The notes under the pieces were generated by a model. It was not told where the DNA came from. It ran no database searches and saw nothing but the letters and a program-made list of their open reading frames with translations. This document shows positions 34,698-45,900 of a stretch of 64,000 nucleotides of DNA, piece by piece (the first letter of the stretch is position 1; every line of letters begins with the position of its first letter). The DNA comes from Plecoglossus altivelis (taxonomy: Eukaryota > Chordata > Actinopteri > Osmeriformes > Plecoglossidae): NCBI GenBank assembly GCA_036571765.1, contig BROE01000001.1, positions 15,708,084 through 15,772,083 on the forward strand, given 5' to 3'. The position numbers were made by a program, and so were the translations under genes.

Positions 34698-34852
34698 ATT
34701 CTCTCTCTCTCTCTCCCTCCCTCTCTGTCTCTCTCTCTCTGTCTGTCTCAGGGATCCTGGATGTCCCATTGGTCTGGTACTTGCTGTTTAAAGCTCTCCT
34801 CTTCATCATCATCATGACTCTGGCCACGTTCCTTGCATGGAGAGCTGACTAA
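32565..34852 (+). CDS. single-Ig-domain type I membrane receptor with transmembrane lysine (activating-receptor-like)
   Basis: Unrecognised gene; 156 aa predicted from five exons with agreeing phases: 32565-32613 (signal peptide MMYVLLMFSVFLELVQ), 33059-33131, 33769-33974, 34189-34230 and 34752-34852 (stop 34850-34852). The Ig-like domain (about residues 17-110) has GDSVTLRC, the core VQWWKGS tryptophan pair and the DSGTYSC motif, with N-glycosylation sites NTS, NDS and NQT. A short Thr/Ser stalk has two copies of GD(N/S)QTST. The membrane helix starts VPLVWYLLFKALLFIII, with a lysine inside it, and the cytoplasmic tail is only a few residues (WRAD) with no ITIM/ITAM. Known activating receptors use such a basic residue to pair with DAP12-type adaptors; here that is inference. 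The Ig domain is split by a phase-2 intron just before the first cysteine. AATAAA at 35055-35060 fits as the poly(A) signal. NITR, CD300, TREM or NKp30-like relationships are possible but not shown. Confidence 0.75.
32660..33055. repeat. GT-rich microsatellite with a 25-base poly-T run (Ig-receptor intron 1)
   Basis: TGTGTG-type sequence interrupted by a T run at about 32905-32929. It extends to the acceptor of exon 33059-33131. Confidence 0.9.
33180..33390. repeat. TTCTATACATTCTATG tandem repeat (Ig-receptor intron 2)
   Basis: Irregular 8-20 bp units made of TTCTATRYRTTCTATG words. Read-through frames (FYTFYMFY) are repeat artefacts. Confidence 0.8.
33467..33768. repeat. 36-bp minisatellite of decoy 3' splice sites before Ig-receptor exon 3
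   Basis: Eight units precede the real exon. Six carry GTGTTCCCCAG followed by GTGTC, five of them continuing GTGTCACTTCCT exactly like the true junction (GTGTTCCGCAG|GTGTCACTTCCTCTGCC). The two units nearest the exon have ATG in place of AGG, destroying the acceptor AG. Confidence 0.85.
34330..34748. repeat. (TCTC)n pyrimidine tract (Ig-receptor intron 4)
   Basis: About 420 bp of CTCTCTGTCTC-type sequence runs straight into the CAG acceptor of the transmembrane exon at 34752, forming an extremely long polypyrimidine tract. Confidence 0.9.
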
Positions 34853-35054
34853 CCTCTCACGAGCACATGGTTTAAACCTCCACCGCTTAACTGAACGATG
34901 TTTTAGACCGCATTCTTAGTATGCTGGAAAAATGCGAGATCTTACAGTCTTTACTGTCCATTCCTGTCCACATTTCAGATGTATTAACATCTTGTGGGTT
35001 CGCTGGGTGATTGAGACTGTTTGGTATGTATTGATTGCATGGTGACGTTCTTTA

Positions 35055-35060
35055 AATAAA
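35055..35060 (+). terminator. polyadenylation signal AATAAA of the Ig-receptor gene
   Basis: AATAAA lies about 200 bp after the stop codon at 34850-34852, on the same strand. No competing signal is seen before it. Confidence 0.6.
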
Positions 35061-35315
35061 GCGCGTGTCTTTTTAGATTGAAGGCTCCGGTTATTCTAGA
35101 AGCAAGACATTCGAGCGCGTCATAACGCACAATCTAATTCGCGTCACAATAACTGAATGGATTTTGGTTGAGTGTATTTGGCGTCGATCGGCGTCGTAGT
35201 CTTGAATCTTTTGAAATCGTAACATTTGACTTTTTCCCGATAAAAATCATCGCTGAAACCAAATCGCGTGCGCTGTCTTAAACAACCGGTAACTGCGATA
35301 GCGCAGACCGTGGTG

Positions 35316-35495
35316 ATGTTTGCCACCGCCACCGACAACCTCGGATTCCGCGTCCCTAGATTCGTGCTCTCACCGGGTCGGTGCTTCGACGGTTTCATCG
35401 GTTTTCAGATCTCCGTGTGTCTCCTCTCGGGAGCTCTGGTCTTCTGCTGGTTGTGGAGTCGGTGCAAGAAGTGCCATGCGACTTCCGCTCGCGAG
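35316..35495 (+). CDS. possible first coding exon of a small single-pass membrane protein
   Basis: Not recognised. Starting at ATG 35316 a CpG-containing segment encodes 60 residues with one hydrophobic helix (GFQISVCLLSGALVFCWLW) followed by a basic, Cys-containing RCKKCHATSARE, and ends at a GTGGGT donor in phase 0. An acceptor-like TGCTTAG at about 35958 would continue in frame for about 44 residues (AGKDKAATQLSDS...) to a stop near 36090. The position, between the Ig receptor and plvap and upstream of unique CpG-bearing sequence, makes a real gene possible. There is no family match, and coding status is uncertain. Confidence 0.3.
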
Positions 35496-37207
35496 GTGGG
35501 TATCCATCACGAAGAATATTCGGTTTAGCAGAATCTTTTATTCCGTCAACAATCCACTGTAGAAGTTTTGACTGTTTTATACTATTTTCTTTCAATCCTG
35601 AATTTGGACAGAGAGAAGAGTTGCGGAAGGTGATCATGTAAGTTGACAGAAACAAGACAATCAAATGCGTATTGTTTGTCGCGTGGAAGTCTGATCAAAC
35701 ATAAAGTATGTGACATGATAGAGTTCAAATGAGTTAAAAACGGTCATGATTATAAAGCGTTGTACCCTATCACCAAAGCATTACTGCCCACAGCAATGAT
35801 CTGCTGTCCAGAAATAACAAACCGTAGAAATGCTTAATGCATTAACAGAAAAACCAGGAACGAATATTCAACAAATCTGTATAATAAAGATTAATGTTAA
35901 AAGACATAAACAACACGTGTTTCTATTGTGACCTTGTCTCCTGTGTTGGGCTGCTTAGGCAGGGAAAGACAAGGCTGCAACACAGCTGTCAGACTCTACT
36001 GGAGCTCCACAAGTTGCAGCCAGCAGCTCCGCTTGGCCCCGTCTTGGAGCTCTCTGTCTGGGCCTGGGGCTCCAGGGAGTCAGCCTGTTGTGAGGAGAGG
36101 GTACCTGAGACCATCAGGAGACGCTGGCTCCAGCACTGGTGGGCCTCGCCTTTGGCCCCAACACAAACCCTGCTGGCACTGCCTGGTTCAGACTGCGACC
36201 GGTGCCCCTCCGCCCTGGGGCCCTCCGCCCTGGGGCCCTCCACCCTGGGGCCCTCCACCCTGGGGCCCTCCACCATCAGACCTCTGACGCTCACCTCACT
36301 CCTCCCTCCTCCTCCCCCTCCTCCCCCCCGGTCCCCTCCTCCTCCACCTCCTCCCCCTCCTTCCCCACTCCCTCACCTCCTCTCCCTCACCTCCTATCCC
36401 TCCCCTCCTCTCCCTTTCTCTCTTCCCCCCCCCCCCCCTTTTTTTTTATTTTTTTTATTGGTTCTTTATTTTTAATCATTATATTTTTATATTTTAATCT
36501 CTTATTTCTATTTTTTTTCTTTCTCATTGCTCCTATCAAGCACCTGGCAGCAGGCAGCCATCCCACCCTGCTCCAAGCCAGACTAAACCGGCTGGACCTG
36601 GACCGGACCAGCCCAGACCAGACAGCACAGCAGCCCGGCCCCGAGCCCTGTCAGAGTACAGTCCCTCCGTTCCGTGGATACCAGAGAGGTGACGCCAGAG
36701 CGTCCATGGGACGATGCTCACTCCGTAGGAAGCAAAGGAGTACAGCCAAAACTCTGGGGTTTCCCCATGTGCACTGACTGCCAGATGCCAGCTCAGCTAC
36801 GACATGAGGAAGAGAACAGAGGGCGACCCCAGAGGCACCACAGGGAACACTGGGGGCCAGGGGGGCCAGGGAACACAGGGGACAGCCAGGCTAGGAGCTA
36901 TGTTGGGAGGCTGAGGAGCAAGATGGCTGCTAGACCAGGCCAGACTGAACCAGGCCAAACCGGACCAGATCAGATTGAAGCGGTCAGCAAGCAGGTGACC
37001 CTAGTGAGGAGGAAGTTAGAGATGAAGCTCCGAGTCAGATTCCTAGAAGTCATACTGGGCCAACTTCCTCGTCGGGTCGTCCAATCACATCAAGCAGCAC
37101 TTGAGACCTCCGCCAATCAGCCAGTCACATCTCGGCCACGCCCCCCTCTACTTCGAAGGCAGGAAGTGACGTCCGCGAGTCCAGAGTCATTGAGGCGCTA
37201 TAATTCA

Positions 37208-37412
<205 letters not shown>

Positions 37413-38357
37413 AAGGTAAGAACAACCTCACAAAACGTAGAAAACTATAACTTAAAAGAGATGAGGACAAAAAGTAACAAATTTGAACAAAATATAAAAT
37501 TATACTGTCTTCACCACCTGCACCCCTGGTGCTTAATATAGAGTGGTTTTTGTCTGAATAAATTGTTTTGCATTTCACTAGATTGTTACATCCTGTTTTA
37601 TTTCTTGTACAGGAGTCGATTTTAAATACATTTTATTGAGTGTTATAAGTGTAAAGTTAAAATATTAATGTTTAGGGGGTCGTTGGCGTTAGGAGAGATG
37701 GATCATGGTTAGTGAACTACAGATAATAACCCTCAGTTTATCGCGGGAAGATACGTCCAAAATAGGAACACCCAGCTAAAGTGAACAATCGACAAATACA
37801 TAGATCAAATACATAAATCCATAGAGCTAATGCCGTCTCCATCCGTACCATGGTCTTGTTGCGGACAGTTACAACCCCTTTTGCATTCGTATTAAAATTG
37901 ACTGCTGCTGTCGTCCTTATGTTTTTTTCCTCCTATTCTTTAAATGTAACGAAACGGAGATATCATTAGATATCCGTTAATGAGCGAAAGCAACAGGCCT
38001 GACATAGAAACTAATTTACCTCACCTTAGCAATGTCCAGAAGATAATTAACTATATCTGAGAATAAGGTAGACAATATTCCGAGACAAGTATAAGACCCA
38101 AAATCCGCAAGTAGCTTTGTCGGAAGAAATCACAAAGAAAGCACGTAATTACGAATCAGAAACATTAATAGAGAGAAATATATAAAAGGAGAAGTTACGA
38201 AATTACAAGATAAATTAGCCAATTAATGTAATTTGCCAAATGTTATAATGTACGCAACATAACGCATAAAAACTGAAGCGAAGGAAGTGAAAGTTAATAA
38301 CCAAATCAGAAATGAAACAGAAGCCAACAAGTCAGCACAAAAAAAAAAAAAAAAAAG

Positions 38358-38431
38358 GCACCTATGAAAAATCCCGCGCGACGAATAGCGAATCCGCGAT
38401 AAGTGAACCGCGAAGTGGCGAGGGATCACTG
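38358..38431. mobile_element. one terminal end of a DNA transposon (Tc1/mariner-pogo-like)
   Basis: The segment ends GCGAGGGATCACTG followed by TA. The reverse complement CAGTGATCCCTCGC is the style of terminus seen in many pogo/Tigger-like elements with TA target sites. A matching left end was not found, so it is a fragment; family assignment is from memory and uncertain. Confidence 0.35.
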
Positions 38432-40798
38432 TACACCAAATATGGGTTTGCATGCAGTTTATTATATCACCACCAGAGGACGGTGTGTCAATGTCTTTAA
38501 ACAAAGTCTTTGCAGTAACCTTCTGTTGATAATTATGAAACGTTAGTAACAAGTGTGCAGGGAAATGAGACCCGTGTCAAAAAAATGATTTACTTATGTA
38601 ATGTCCTACACATATAAACATTTCAAACAAGGCCGACCCTTGTCATAAACCTGGCAACCAGGCGGACCTCAGCACGTCTGTTTTGAAGACAGATAAACAG
38701 TCCACTTTAACTGCGGTAAAAAAAGTCAACAATTGTTGTACTTTTGTGTTTGCCACTGATATCCTGCCTTTGTCCGCGGATTTATCAGAGATCTGGCCAG
38801 ATAACAGTTACTGGATTGACCATTAAGAACGCCACGGTGAATTACTGCTTCCTGTTAAGACGACGGTTGGCACGGCAACAACAGTTGTCAGGAAGTGCGC
38901 CTGGCGTTGATTCTTCTTCGGTGTTCGGATGGCCTCGAGCTGATGAGAGAACGAGGCGCTCGCTGGCGTCATCAGGTGAGGTTCGAGACGAAGCGCTCGA
39001 ACGGATCCCGGACAAATCGTTTTGACAATAGCTAGTTAGAGGGAGAGGCGATCTGTACTTTTGTTCTGGCTCTCTAACTGTTTGTACCTTACACCGGAAA
39101 ACCCCTGGTTCTGATCCCGTAAAGATGCGGTCTTTCTCAGAAACCGACGGAGAAAGAAAGGAACTGCGATGTAAACACGTTTTTTGCAATCTGTTTATTT
39201 ATAATCTATTGTTTTAGCGGGCAGGACTTGGAGAGGCAACTGTGTCTTTAGGTCAACGCTGCACTGTGGTGATTCAGAGTTGAAAACTGGCCCTCTTTAT
39301 TCAAAGGTTAGATTGTGAAGGTTTTTGTAAAAACATTCGTGTGACCGTGGTCATACATCATAGCAACAGCAGATGAGAGGGTTTGTGTCCTATGAGACAG
39401 ACAACCAGACGCCTTACCTATCCTGCCTGAGGACAGGTGATGGAGAGAGTCCTCTCTGACATCACACACACACACCACACACACAACACACACACACAAC
39501 ACGAACACGCGCACACACGCACACACACACACCACACACACTGACACACACGCACACACACTGACACCACGCGCACACACACATTGAGACCAGAGATCAC
39601 ATATCAGACACTACACACACTCACATACAGTCACTTGCACTGATGAGGTCAGATGGGTGTGGTGTCTAATTGTGTGTGTGTGTGTGTGTGAGAGTGTGTG
39701 TGTATGTGTGTGCGTGTGCGTGTGTGTGTGTGTGATATCTGGAGTTATCTGCCATTGTGAGAAACCATGTGTGTATAATGTTGTTTTAACCCTAACAAAC
39801 CCTTCAGAGGATGAGCAGAGAACAAGGGGAGGAGATAGGGAGGGCAGGGGAGGAGGAGGGGAGGAGGACAGGGAGGGGAAGGGACGGGGAGGAGGAGGGA
39901 GGAGGGAGGAGGGAGGAGGACAGGGAGGAGGAGGCCCCGCAGGCAGGCGAGGAGAGGCAGGATAAGGGCGCCATGAGGAGAAAGGGAGAGGAGAGGGGAG
40001 GAGGACAGGGGAGAGGAGGGGAGAGGAGGAGAGGAGGAGGGTAGGGCAGGGCAGGGGTGGAGAACAGAGAAGACGGGAATGGAAGGGAGGAGAGGGGGAG
40101 ATGGAGAAGGGAGGGGAGAGATGGAGGGGGGAGGGGGGTAAAGAGGAGGAGACAGGAAGTAAGCTCTAGAACAGGAAGTGTGTACAGGGCTTTATAAACT
40201 CCGTCTCCAATGTTTACACCTCACAAGCAAGATCAACTCATCACACTCAGTCTTTTCTCACACGCAGCCACATCTCTGCAGACACGCTCTCTTCTCACAC
40301 ACACACACACACACTCTCCTCCTCGCACACACACACTCTCCTCCTCGCGCACACACACTCTCTTCCTCGTACGGCAGGAGAAACAAGGGTAACAGGACTG
40401 GACAGCTCCCCCCACCTCTTATCTTACCAGAGGTCGCAGTCAGGGGCTGGACTGCAGGATCGTGCTGAAGTGTGAGGCTCCCTCCTGCAGGATCGTGTCT
40501 GTGTTCCTCTGAGGATGTGAATGGACTGTAGCTTTCAGGAGCATCGGTGTCTGTGGTGAGTACCTGGAAGGGCATCTTTCCTGGAGGACACATCCCCCCC
40601 CTCTGCAGTGTTGACAGGAAGCCCAAGCCAGCATCCTTAGCCCCCCCAGCCGCGCTCGTCTGTCCCCTAGTCCTCTGTCCTCTAGTCGTCTGTGATCCAG
40701 TCCTCTGTCCTCCAGTCCTCTGTCCTCCAGTCGTCTGTCCTCCAGTCGTCTGTCCTCCAGTCGTCTGTGATCCAGTCGTCTGTCCTCCAGGAGGGATC

Positions 40799-43700
40799 AT
40801 GTACGGGAGCAGACTCCCTCCCCAGGGCAAGCTGTCTCCCCAGAGCAGGAAGTCACTGCAGCGCTCTCAGGGAAAGAGCTGTGGCTACTACCTCCGCATC
40901 GCCTTCTTCTTCTCTTCCCTCATCCAATCGCTCATCATCGTGGGGTTGGTTCTCTTCCTCGTTTACGGCAAACCGCAGGACTCCGCTTTGGAGACGCGGA
41001 TTCGGGATCTGGAGGGTAGCTTCAACCGCATGTCCGTGTCCAATCAGGCGCTGCGAGAGCACAGGACCAACCTCTCACGCCAGCTCAACGCCACGCTGGT
41101 GGACAAGCGGAAGAGCGAGATGTCTCTGGTCCACCTTAGACAACTGGCAGAAAAGTCCGTCCAGGGAATCCTGTTTCTCAATAGCAGCCTGTAAGACAGG
41201 GTGAGGATGGAGGGGAGGAGGGGTAGGAGAGGGTGAAGGGGGATGGGGGTGGAGGATGGAGGGTGGAGGAGGGTGGAGTGGGGTGGGGTGGTTGGTGGTG
41301 GGGGTGGTGGGGAGGAGAGGGGAGGTGCGGTGGTGGAGGAGAGGGGAGGTGGGGGAGGAGGGTGAAGGGGTGGAGAGGGTGGAGGGGTGGGGAGGAGAGG
41401 GTGGAGGGATGCAGGGATGTGGAGAAGAGGGTGGAGGAATAGAGGGATGGAGAGGAGAGGGTGAAGGGGTGCAGGCGTGCTGAGGAGAGGGTGTAAGGGT
41501 GGAGCGCATGGTGGAAGGTTTGAGAGGTGGGGAGAAAGGACAGTAGAGAGTGGATGAAACATGTTTAAGGGAGATAAATGTCTGAAGCTTTGGGAATACC
41601 AAGGACCTTAGTACAAATGGCTGGTTGTCTGGGATTAGAAATGACAAACTATTTGATTCACATTTTAGAAAATATGTTAGATAAAAATAAATACTTAATC
41701 CCACACGCTTACTTTTGGTCAGCAAAGAAAAAATGATTATGACGTCTTCACATTTACTTCAATGTTTAATGTTCTGTGATTTTATCTGATGTGCTGGATC
41801 ACAGTACAGATCTTGTGATGTTAGCTGCTGATGTTGTGGTTGTTGTCGTGGAAACAGACGAGCTGTGAGCTGGAGAAGAAGGCTAATAGGTTTCGTATTG
41901 CTCCCTGCCCCCCTGCCTTCCCCATGCCTCCCGCTATGGGGTCAGGTGAGCACCGACAGCAATAACACCTTTTACCCACCGACAGATCGCTCCGTGTACG
42001 AGCAACCGATTCACCAACGCGTTGTCGTCGTTGTCGTAACAACCGGTTGTGTTTGCATGCAGGGGACAAAGCTTTGACGATGCGTCTCCATAACTGCGAA
42101 GAGAAGAACCGATTGGTGGAGTCCAACTTCTCCCAGAACACCCAGCAGCTGCGCTTGGATCTGGACCGGGTCTCCCAAGAACGGAACCGACTCCACCTGG
42201 AAACCATCGACCTCCGGAGATCCGAGACTTCGCTGAACAATCGGCTGCAGCTGTACACCAGGAAGTGCAAGGAGGACTTTGTCCAATCGCTGAGCGGCAT
42301 ATCCAACGTGTCCAAGGCTTTCCTGGAGAAGATTGACTCTCTGGTGCCGCGACTCATCCCCTTCCAGATCACCTGCGACAAACAGCGCCACTATCTGGAG
42401 CAGATACAGAACAACTGCTCCAGTCTGTCCAGAGAGGTACCAAGATGAATTACTTACAATCTGAACTTTCAACCCTTCACGTTCCGCCTCCTCCTACCCT
42501 TTCTAACCACCGAGCTCCCCACCCACCACCTATCTCCCTGAAGGTAGAGAACAAGTTCCAGCGTTACCTGGACAACGTGGGCTCCCGAGTGTCCGAGATC
42601 GAAGCTCAGAGCAGCCTGCTGGACGATAGGAACACCCGCCTGGACGAAGACCTCCACTGGTGCACCCGGAACCGCAGTAACCTGGTCCTGGAACATGCTT
42701 CGACGCTGAAGAAGAACCAGGAGAGGCACGACCGGGAGAAAGAGAGCATCCTCCAGAACCTCCTCCTCCTGAGAGGAGAAATGACGATAAAAGAGGCACA
42801 GGTCAGAGTGAAGGAGAGTCATATCGCCATCTTGACAGAAGACATGAAGAGACTTAATGCCAGCTGCCCCAAGGTAAGAATGGGAGGGGCTTACAGAGCA
42901 TTAGACTACTGTGACTGGTTTATGACTGATATTCGTATAGTTCGATAGTCTGTATTTTTTTTGTTTATGTATAGGAAAAATTGTTATATATTTGTATTTG
43001 ATTGTTGTATGTCTGTACTTCTGTAGCACCGTGGCTCTGTGAGGCACGACATTTCGTTCCACTGTATGCCCCCGCATGTAGCGGAATGACAATAAAGCAC
43101 AACATGAACTTGAACTTATGCTAGTTTAGACCTGTGTAGACATGTTTTGATAGAGTTGGAAGCAGGAAATGCTTTATTGACAGTGTTCTAATGAGGGACG
43201 TTCTTCTTGGTTCTGTTACAGCATGGTGGTTCTGCCGTTTGGCCAAAAACTCAAGTGCTGGGCTCAAATGGGTTGGGTAGCACTGGACTAAGTAGAACCG
43301 GACCAAGTAGTCCTGGACTAGGAAGCACTGGGTTGGGTGGAGTAGGGTCAAATACAATCGGATCGACCAATAGAGGGACCACAGGGCTGGGATTGGGCGG
43401 AGCTGGATTTGGGGCGGGCTCTGTAGGGACAGGATTGGTCGGTGCCGGGTCAGGTGGACTCAGTCCTAACGTCAGGGGACCAATAGGAACGGGGTCTGGT
43501 AGCACGTCGTCAGTCGGGCGAATAGGCGGGGCTAGCGTGGGCGGGACTGGCGTGGGCGGAGCCAACATGGGCGGAGCCCACGTGGGCGGAGCTTCTTCTA
43601 TGGGCGGAGCTTCTTCTATGGGCGGAGCTTCTTCTGCGGGCGGAGCTTCTTCTGCGGGCCAGACCTTCAGTCAAGGTGAGACTCCAGGCACCTGTGGGAT

Positions 43701-44492
43701 CACACAGGTGGAGAAATCGTTTGTTTTGTCAAATTGTTTTATATTCCTGATATATTTACCTCATTCGATGGGAAAACGGAGGACAGGCAGGATCACTGAA
43801 ATGGAAACATCTGTTGAAATCCTTCATCTTCCTCTATCAGTCTGTGTCTATCTTATTCTCACATTCCTCTCTTCTTCTCTCCTGGTGTCACCTGGTCTTC
43901 CTGGTGTCATCTGGTCTCTCCTGGTGTCATCTGGTCTCTCCTGGTCCACTTGGTCTCCTCTTCTTCTGGTCACAGCTAGCATGGCTCAGCTGATGAAGGA
44001 CCTGCAAAGGTACGAACCATCTGAGTGTTACAGGAAGCGACCAGACGGAACAAGCTCTAATCATGTCTGTCTGCTCTCTCCACCTCCTCTCTCCTCATCT
44101 CTCCACCTCCTCTTTCCTCTCTCCTCCTCTCCTCTCTCCACCTCCTCTCTCCTCATCTCTCCACCTCCTCTCTCCTCTCTCCTCCTCTCCTCTCTCCTCC
44201 TCTCCTCTCTCCATCTCCTCTCTCAACCTCTTCCCTCCACCTCTCTCCTTCAACCTCTTCTCTCCACCTCCCCTCTCCTCTCTCCACCTCCTCTCTCCTC
44301 TCTCCACCTCCTCTCTCCTTCAACCTCTTCTCTCCTCTCTCCACCTCTTCTCTTCTCTCCTCTCATCTCTCCACCTCCTCCTCTCCTCATCTCCTTCTCT
44401 CCTCACCTCCTCCTCTCCTCTCTTTTTCCTCCCCAGAGTATCAAGCTAATACAGGAGATTGCAGTTTACCAACCCAGAAGACACAGCTACTA
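40799..44492 (+). CDS. plvap: plasmalemma vesicle-associated protein (PV-1)
   Basis: PLVAP is the type II glycoprotein that forms the diaphragms of endothelial fenestrae and caveolae. Exons: 40799-41190 (ATG 40799), 41863-41945, 42063-42436, 42544-42873, 43222-43675 and 43976-44009, then a last exon from 44437 (ending RVSS) or 44439 (ending RRHSY, stop by 44492). The short cytoplasmic N-terminus is followed by the conserved CGYYLRIAFFF...LIIVGLVLFLVYG helix (about residues 29-58). Next come glycosylated coiled-coil segments (NLSRQLNAT, NCSSLSREVENKF, RLDEDLHWCTRNRSN), then an unusual Gly/Ser-rich tail in exon 5 with tandem MGGASS units. About 560 aa, longer than human (442). Exon 2 uses the AG at 41861-41862, which keeps the frame. 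ATTAAA at 44681-44686 is a possible poly(A) signal. Confidence 0.92.
41205..41520. repeat. GGTGGAGGGT purine-rich repeat, plvap intron 1
   Basis: About 300 bp of G-rich imperfect repeats just after the exon 1 donor. Confidence 0.85.
43005..43125 (+). mobile_element. 3' tail of a teleost LINE/SINE
   Basis: The string ATTTCGTTCCACTGTATGC followed by GACAATAAAGC and a run ending ...AACTTGAACTT matches the general form of 3' ends of common fish retroposons. Only the tail is present, in plvap intron 4. Family name not assigned. Confidence 0.4.
43555..43670 (+). repeat. plvap: coding minisatellite in plvap exon 5
   Basis: GGCGGAGCTTCTTCTATG-type 18-bp units, preceded by shorter GGCGGAGC units, encode tandem (M/A)GGASS. 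The unit is a multiple of three, so copy-number change would keep the frame. Confidence 0.8.
44065..44432. repeat. CTCTCCACCTCCTCTCTCCT repeat, plvap last intron
   Basis: Pyrimidine minisatellite forming the polypyrimidine tract before the final exon. Confidence 0.85.
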
Positions 44493-45539
44493 AGATCGGC
44501 AACATGTATTTCAGTTGATAATGTTATTATTGTCAAATATTATTCTTAAGTAAGCTTGCAGTCTCATATTGTATATTCAACATTTGCATTACATTGCAAA
44601 AAATATCGTTTGTAAACATCTGACATCTTTGAAGTGTCCTGTATTACATAAACTGCTCTGTACATACGCATTTTACAGTCATTAAAAGCATCTTCTTCAA
44701 AGGAATCACAAGGTCTGGGATTGTCTGGGCGTATGCCATCCTGTTAAGAACGCACACCTGCGTGCCTGCGGCGTCCATGAGTTTAAAGACAGGATTCACA
44801 TTCAGGAGGGAAGCGGATGTTTGTGTAGATTCCTGTCATCCATTGTGAAGATATTTATTCCATATACAAGCATCTCCAAACATCTGAGACACGGACTGGT
44901 ACTACGCTGGTTTCTGTCATCTGTGTTTATATTTATCAAAGGACCTGCCAGCAAGGCTTCAGAGGCTGATGAGACCGGATGGGAGGGGAGGGGGGGAGGA
45001 GGGGGAGAGGGAGTAGGCAAGGGGAGGAGGGGGGGAGGGGAAAGGAGGAGAGGGAGAGGAGGGGAGAGGAGGAGAGGGGAAAGGAGGAGAGGGGAGAGGA
45101 GGAGAGGGAGCGGAGGGGAGAGGAGGGGAGACGATAGGAGATGATGTGATGTGTAGGTAGGAGGAATGGGAAAGGGTGTGGAGATCCATTGAAGGGATGA
45201 AAAAGATAAGAAGTGCGATATTTCACACATTCATTTAACGGTTGATTTGATCCAAAACAGCATTCCACATCTGCAAAAGTGCAAATAACATGTGACTCAA
45301 CTGAGCACAAAGACTGTTGATGTGTTTCGAAATCTGTTTCTAAAACGTGTTCTAATTCTGTGGAGGAGAAAACAGCCGATGTTCCATGAGAGCAAACATC
45401 CTGCTGGACGAGGGCTTATTTCAGACACAATTGTCTGGGCGCCAATTAATGAAGTTGGTCAGTCGCGTTCTGTCCTGTCTGAAGGAAATCCTCTGTTTAG
45501 CTCTGGCCTGTTCCAGTTCCAGTAGGAGACGTCAAGAGG

Positions 45540-45900
45540 GAACAGGGCACAGGGTGGGGCTGGGGGTGAGGACTGGGGGTGAGACTGGGGGTGAGGGTGA
45601 GGCTGGGGTTGAGACTGGGGTGAGGGATGAGGCTGGGGCTGAGGCTGGGGGTGAGGACTGGGGGTGGGGGTGAGACTGGGGGTGAGGCTGGGGCTTGGGT
45701 TGAGGGATGAGGGTGAGGCTGGGGGTGAGGGATGAGGCTGGGGGTGAGGTTGAGGGATGAGGCTGGGAGGCTGCTTGGGGGTGAGTTAAGAGGTTTGAGG
45801 CTGGGGTTTGAGACTGGTGTTTGAGGCTGAGGCTGGGGACTGAGGCTAGGTGCTGAGGCTGGGTGCTGAGGCTGGGGACTGAGGCTGGATCTTTGGCTGA
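45540..45900. repeat. G-rich GAGGCTGGGGGTGAG minisatellite
   Basis: About 20-25 imperfect units of 12-18 bp with repeated runs of four to five G on the plus strand, a composition prone to G-quadruplex formation. Confidence 0.85.

Noticed and set aside
32565..34852. Tetherin (BST2) orthologue
   Set aside because: Position is suggestive, but the protein is type I with an Ig domain and lacks the N-terminal anchor, coiled coil and GPI signal of tetherin.
41037..41194. Stop codon at the end of plvap exon 1 making a short protein
   Set aside because: The apparent TAA is part of the donor GTAAGA. Splicing to 41863 keeps the frame and continues the PLVAP protein.
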